NCBI RefSeq assembly: GCF_018614195.1 | Contig: NZ_JAGGOT010000023.1 | Coordinates: 1-64,000, forward strand | Reading direction: 5' to 3' | From: Streptomyces sp. ISL-43 | GTDB lineage: Bacteria; Actinomycetota; Actinomycetes; Streptomycetales; Streptomycetaceae | DNA length: 64,000 bases | In this document: one piece after another, positions 61,648 through 64,000 of the stretch | Numbering within the stretch: the first letter of the stretch is position 1 | Layout: every line of letters begins with the position of its first letter | Made by a program: the position numbers and the translations under genes | The notes under the pieces: model-generated | Told to the model about the DNA's origin: nothing | The model's input: only the letters and a program-made list of their open reading frames with translations | Database searches by the model: none

Positions 61648-62556
61648 ATGAACGGTCTTCCCGCCCGTCGGCTCCTGCTCGTGCACGCGCACCCGGACGA
61701 CGAGTCGATCAACAACGGCGTCACCATGGCCAAGTACGCGGCCGAGGGCGCCCACGTCGCGTTGGTGACCTGCACGCTCGGCGAGGAGGGTGAGGTCATC
61801 CCGCCCGGCCTCGCCCACCTGGCGGCCGACCGCGAGGACACCCTCGGCACCCACCGCGTCGGCGAGCTCGCCGACGCCATGCGGGAACTGGGCGTCACCG
61901 ACCACCGCTTCCTCGGCGGCCCCGGCCGCTTCCGGGACTCCGGGATGATGGGCGCCGAGCAGAACCACCGGCCCGGCGCCTTCTGGTCCGCCGACGTGGA
62001 CGAGGCCGCCGCGTACCTCGTGGAGGTGATCCGCGAGCTGCGCCCCCAGGTCCTCGTCACCTACGACCCGCAGGGCGGCTACGGCCACCCCGATCACGTC
62101 CAGGCCCACCGGGTCGCCACGCGCGCAGCCGAACTGGCCGCCGAGTCCACGTACCGCCGCGACCTCGAAGGGCCGCACGCGATCGAGAAGCTCTACTGGA
62201 ACCGCGTCCCGCGCTCGGTCGTCGAGGAGGGCTTCGCCCGGCTGCGCGCGGCCGGGGGCGAGGCGCCCTTCCCGGGGCTGGCCCAACCGGACGACGTACC
62301 GGGGGTGGTGGCCGACGAGCGGATCACCGCCGAGATCGGCGGGGACGGGACCGCCGGCGAGGCGTTCGTGGCCGCCAAGTCCGCCGCGATGCGGGCGCAC
62401 GCCACGCAGATCGCCGTGGACGGGCCCTTCTTCGCGCTCTCCAACGACCTGGCGCAGCCGCTGTTCGCCCGCGAGTACTACGAGTTGGCGGCCGGCTCGC
62501 CGGGCGCCCCGGCGGGCGAGCGCGAGCGCGACCTCTTCGCGGGGGTGCGGGTGTGA
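61648..62556 (+). CDS. mshB: Mycothiol biosynthesis deacetylase MshB
   Basis: This 302-residue zinc hydrolase of the PIG-L/LmbE family removes acetate from GlcNAc-inositol in mycothiol synthesis. The zinc site is AHPDDES near residues 14-20 (His and Asp ligands) with the third His in [10 protein letters not shown]; the family block [20 protein letters not shown] is complete. Further MshB-type landmarks are [41 protein letters not shown] and [16 protein letters not shown] 61648. Its last codons overlap the next gene by GTGA. Confidence 0.95.
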   Translation: MNGLPARRLLLVHAHPDDESINNGVTMAKYAAEGAHVALVTCTLGEEGEVIPPGLAHLAADREDTLGTHRVGELADAMRELGVTDHRFLGGPGRFRDSGMMGAEQNHRPGAFWSADVDEAAAYLVEVIRELRPQVLVTYDPQGGYGHPDHVQAHRVATRAAELAAESTYRRDLEGPHAIEKLYWNRVPRSVVEEGFARLRAAGGEAPFPGLAQPDDVPGVVADERITAEIGGDGTAGEAFVAAKSAAMRAHATQIAVDGPFFALSNDLAQPLFAREYYELAAGSPGAPAGERERDLFAGVRV

Positions 62557-62936
62557 GCGGTACGTGGACACCGGGGCGGATCGCCGCTCTGCTCGTGCTG
62601 TTGGCGGCGGGCGTGCTGACCGGAGCGGCCGGCTGGCTCGTGGTGGACCTGTGGTTCCCGGGCGGGCTGGTGCTGGCCCTCCTCGCCCTCTTCGGGCTGT
62701 TCCTCGGCGGCCGCCTCGCCCTGGGAACCGGGATCGGCGTGGGAGCGGGCGCCGTCGGCTGGTTCCTCGCCTACGTCATCCTCAGCGTCCCCCGTGCGGA
62801 AGGGGACTTCCTGTTCAGTTCGTCCGGAATCGGTATGTACGCCTACCTTTTGGGCGGAGTGGTGCTCGCTGTGATGTGCGCCACGATCAGCGGACCGGGA
62901 GAGCGGCCGATTTCGGCCGCCCGGCCCGCCAAGTGA
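62553..62936 (+). CDS. DUF6113-like membrane protein
   Basis: This 127-residue protein has four predicted membrane helices: [59 protein letters not shown] and [22 protein letters not shown] 62553 overlaps the mshB stop (GTGA), a conserved arrangement in streptomycetes as I recall. No catalytic motif is seen; assignment to DUF6113 is from memory of the genomic context. It may help membrane association of mycothiol metabolism, but nothing in the sequence shows this. Confidence 0.7.
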   Translation: MSGTWTPGRIAALLVLLAAGVLTGAAGWLVVDLWFPGGLVLALLALFGLFLGGRLALGTGIGVGAGAVGWFLAYVILSVPRAEGDFLFSSSGIGMYAYLLGGVVLAVMCATISGPGERPISAARPAK

Positions 62937-63149
62937 CGTGCCGTCGGACGATTTCGGCGGGCTGACGAGCCGCTCCGCGGACTTGTGGCGGGTGCTCCGG
63001 GGCGCTCGCGGGGGGCGCAAAGGGGGTCAAGAGGAACCCTTCGCTCCCCGCGGCTGAGTGCGTGCGGGCGGCGGCCAGTATGGTGGACGGGCCGCCGAGC
63101 TGCCCGCGCACGGTATGACGGGCGGCGGAGCCAATCGGGAGAGCCTGCC

Positions 63150-64000
63150 TTGAGTCGTGAAACCGCGAGTTCGTCCTCCGGGCCCAACGGGCGCGGTGGA
63201 GCCGCCTACCCCTCGGGAACACCGCCGTATGGAACCGGCCAGTACCCGTCCACGGACGCTGCGGCGACCACCCCGGAGGAGAGTTCTGTGACCGTACCGC
63301 CTGCCAAGCCGTCCGCGGCCGATTCCGACGGGCCGAAGACGGAGACCACCCTGACGACCCGGATCCGGATCAACATCCCGGGTTCGCGGCCGATTCCGCC
63401 CGTGGTCGTCCGCACGCCCATGCCCGAAACCGAGGCCGAGCCGAAGCCCGCACCGGCCGCCGCACCGGCGCCCGCGCCCGAGCCGGCCGCGCCCGGCCCC
63501 GAGGATTCGGCCAGCAACTGGTTCGCGCCGCGCCACGACACGCCCGCGCAGGGCTTCGCCCAGCCCCCGGCCGGGCCGCGCCCGCCGGCGCCCGCGGGCC
63601 CCGGCACCGGCCTCGCCGTCGGCCCCGGCCGGATGTCCGGCCAGGCTCCGGCGGCGCCCGGCGCGCCGCGCTACGACACGCCCGTGCAGGGCTTCGCCCA
63701 GCCCCCGGCCGGGCCGCGCCCGCCGGTGCCCGTGGGCCCCGGCGGTGCCCGCGGCCCCGGCGTGGGCTCCGCCCCCGGCGGCGGCTCCGGCTTCGCCGCG
63801 CTGCCGGCCGGCTCCGGCGGTCCCCGTCCGGGTGCCCCCGGCGGCCCCGGCTTCGGTCAGGGCCCCGGTCAGGGCCCCGGTCAGGGCCCCGGCCCCGGTC
63901 AGGGTCCCCGCCCCGGCGGGCCGCAGCAGCCCGGTGGGGGCGCCTCGTACGGCTCCGGACCCGTCTCCCCGGCCCTGGGAGCCCCCGCCTGGCCCGGCGA
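63150..64000 (+). CDS. Long Pro/Gly/Ala-rich protein, N-terminal part (runs off window)
   Basis: A frame open from TTG 63150 (preceded by GGGAGA) to the window edge encodes SRETASSSSGPNGRGGAAYP, a linker, then TTLTTRIRINIPGSRPIPPV and a long disordered Pro/Ala/Gly region with repeated D-T-P-x-QGFAQPPAGPRPP units and a G-Q-G-P run. GTG 63288, with a strong GGAGGAGAG, is an alternative start. The catalytic or membrane part must lie beyond 64000. No family can be named from this part. Confidence 0.7.
   Translation, partial: MSRETASSSSGPNGRGGAAYPSGTPPYGTGQYPSTDAAATTPEESSVTVPPAKPSAADSDGPKTETTLTTRIRINIPGSRPIPPVVVRTPMPETEAEPKPAPAAAPAPAPEPAAPGPEDSASNWFAPRHDTPAQGFAQPPAGPRPPAPAGPGTGLAVGPGRMSGQAPAAPGAPRYDTPVQGFAQPPAGPRPPVPVGPGGARGPGVGSAPGGGSGFAALPAGSGGPRPGAPGGPGFGQGPGQGPGQGPGPGQGPRPGGPQQPGGGASYGSGPVSPALGAPAWPG

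Overview
The window is chromosomal DNA of a high-GC actinomycete, almost certainly a Streptomyces. The evidence is the codon bias, the many GTG and TTG starts, the families present (Uma2 nucleases, SpoIIE phosphatase with fused kinase domain, mycothiol biosynthesis, an sdh operon of the mycobacterial Sdh1 type, paired oligopeptide importers next to typA) and a rare TTA leucine codon in a secreted protease. No tRNA, rRNA or CRISPR array was seen.

Layout. 1-5.5 kb is an accessory patch: an IS110-family transposase cut by the window edge, two mosaic copies of a Uma2 nuclease gene, an ABM-type monooxygenase-like gene, a PIN-domain toxin whose antitoxin seems to have been lost, an unknown gene, a complete Phd/YoeB-type toxin-antitoxin pair with a palindromic operator, and a repeated 78-bp intergenic element. 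5.6-24.6 kb is mixed core sequence: a LuxR regulator followed by an internally deleted FAD oxidase, an FtsX-type permease divergent from a two-component system, an SMP-30-like secreted protein divergent from a MarR regulator, a tandem pair of membrane-anchored esterases with an overlapping trypsin-like protease, an EamA exporter, a threonine-synthase-like enzyme, a subtilisin with a TTA codon, a membrane protein, a GntR regulator and a small SPOR-like gene.

24,693-31,943 is a 7.25-kb mobile element inserted inside the Nudix box of a mutT-like gene, whose halves lie at 24,584-24,700 and 31,938-32,287. It carries three different tyrosine recombinases plus a small helical protein, the four genes overlapping by 4 nt each, imperfect terminal inverted repeats, and a shared 6-bp core, CGGGCG, at both junctions. 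Its cargo is a second Nudix hydrolase overlapping a protein of unknown function; a relative of that protein is at 4,184-4,789. This element is the most novel part of the window.

32.4-42.9 kb holds an anti-sigma-type ATPase, a PAS-GAF-SpoIIE-HATPase protein, a PspA and TPM-domain pair, a kinase relic, and the three-gene succinate dehydrogenase operon. 43.3-61.0 kb is dominated by peptide import: a solitary family-5 binding lipoprotein, typA/bipA, and two complete five-gene oligopeptide ABC importers of the BldK/Dpp type. The first importer has two strong hairpins between its binding-protein and permease genes; the second does not. 61.3-64 kb holds a small membrane protein, mshB, a DUF6113-like membrane protein and the start of a long proline/glycine-rich protein that runs off the window.
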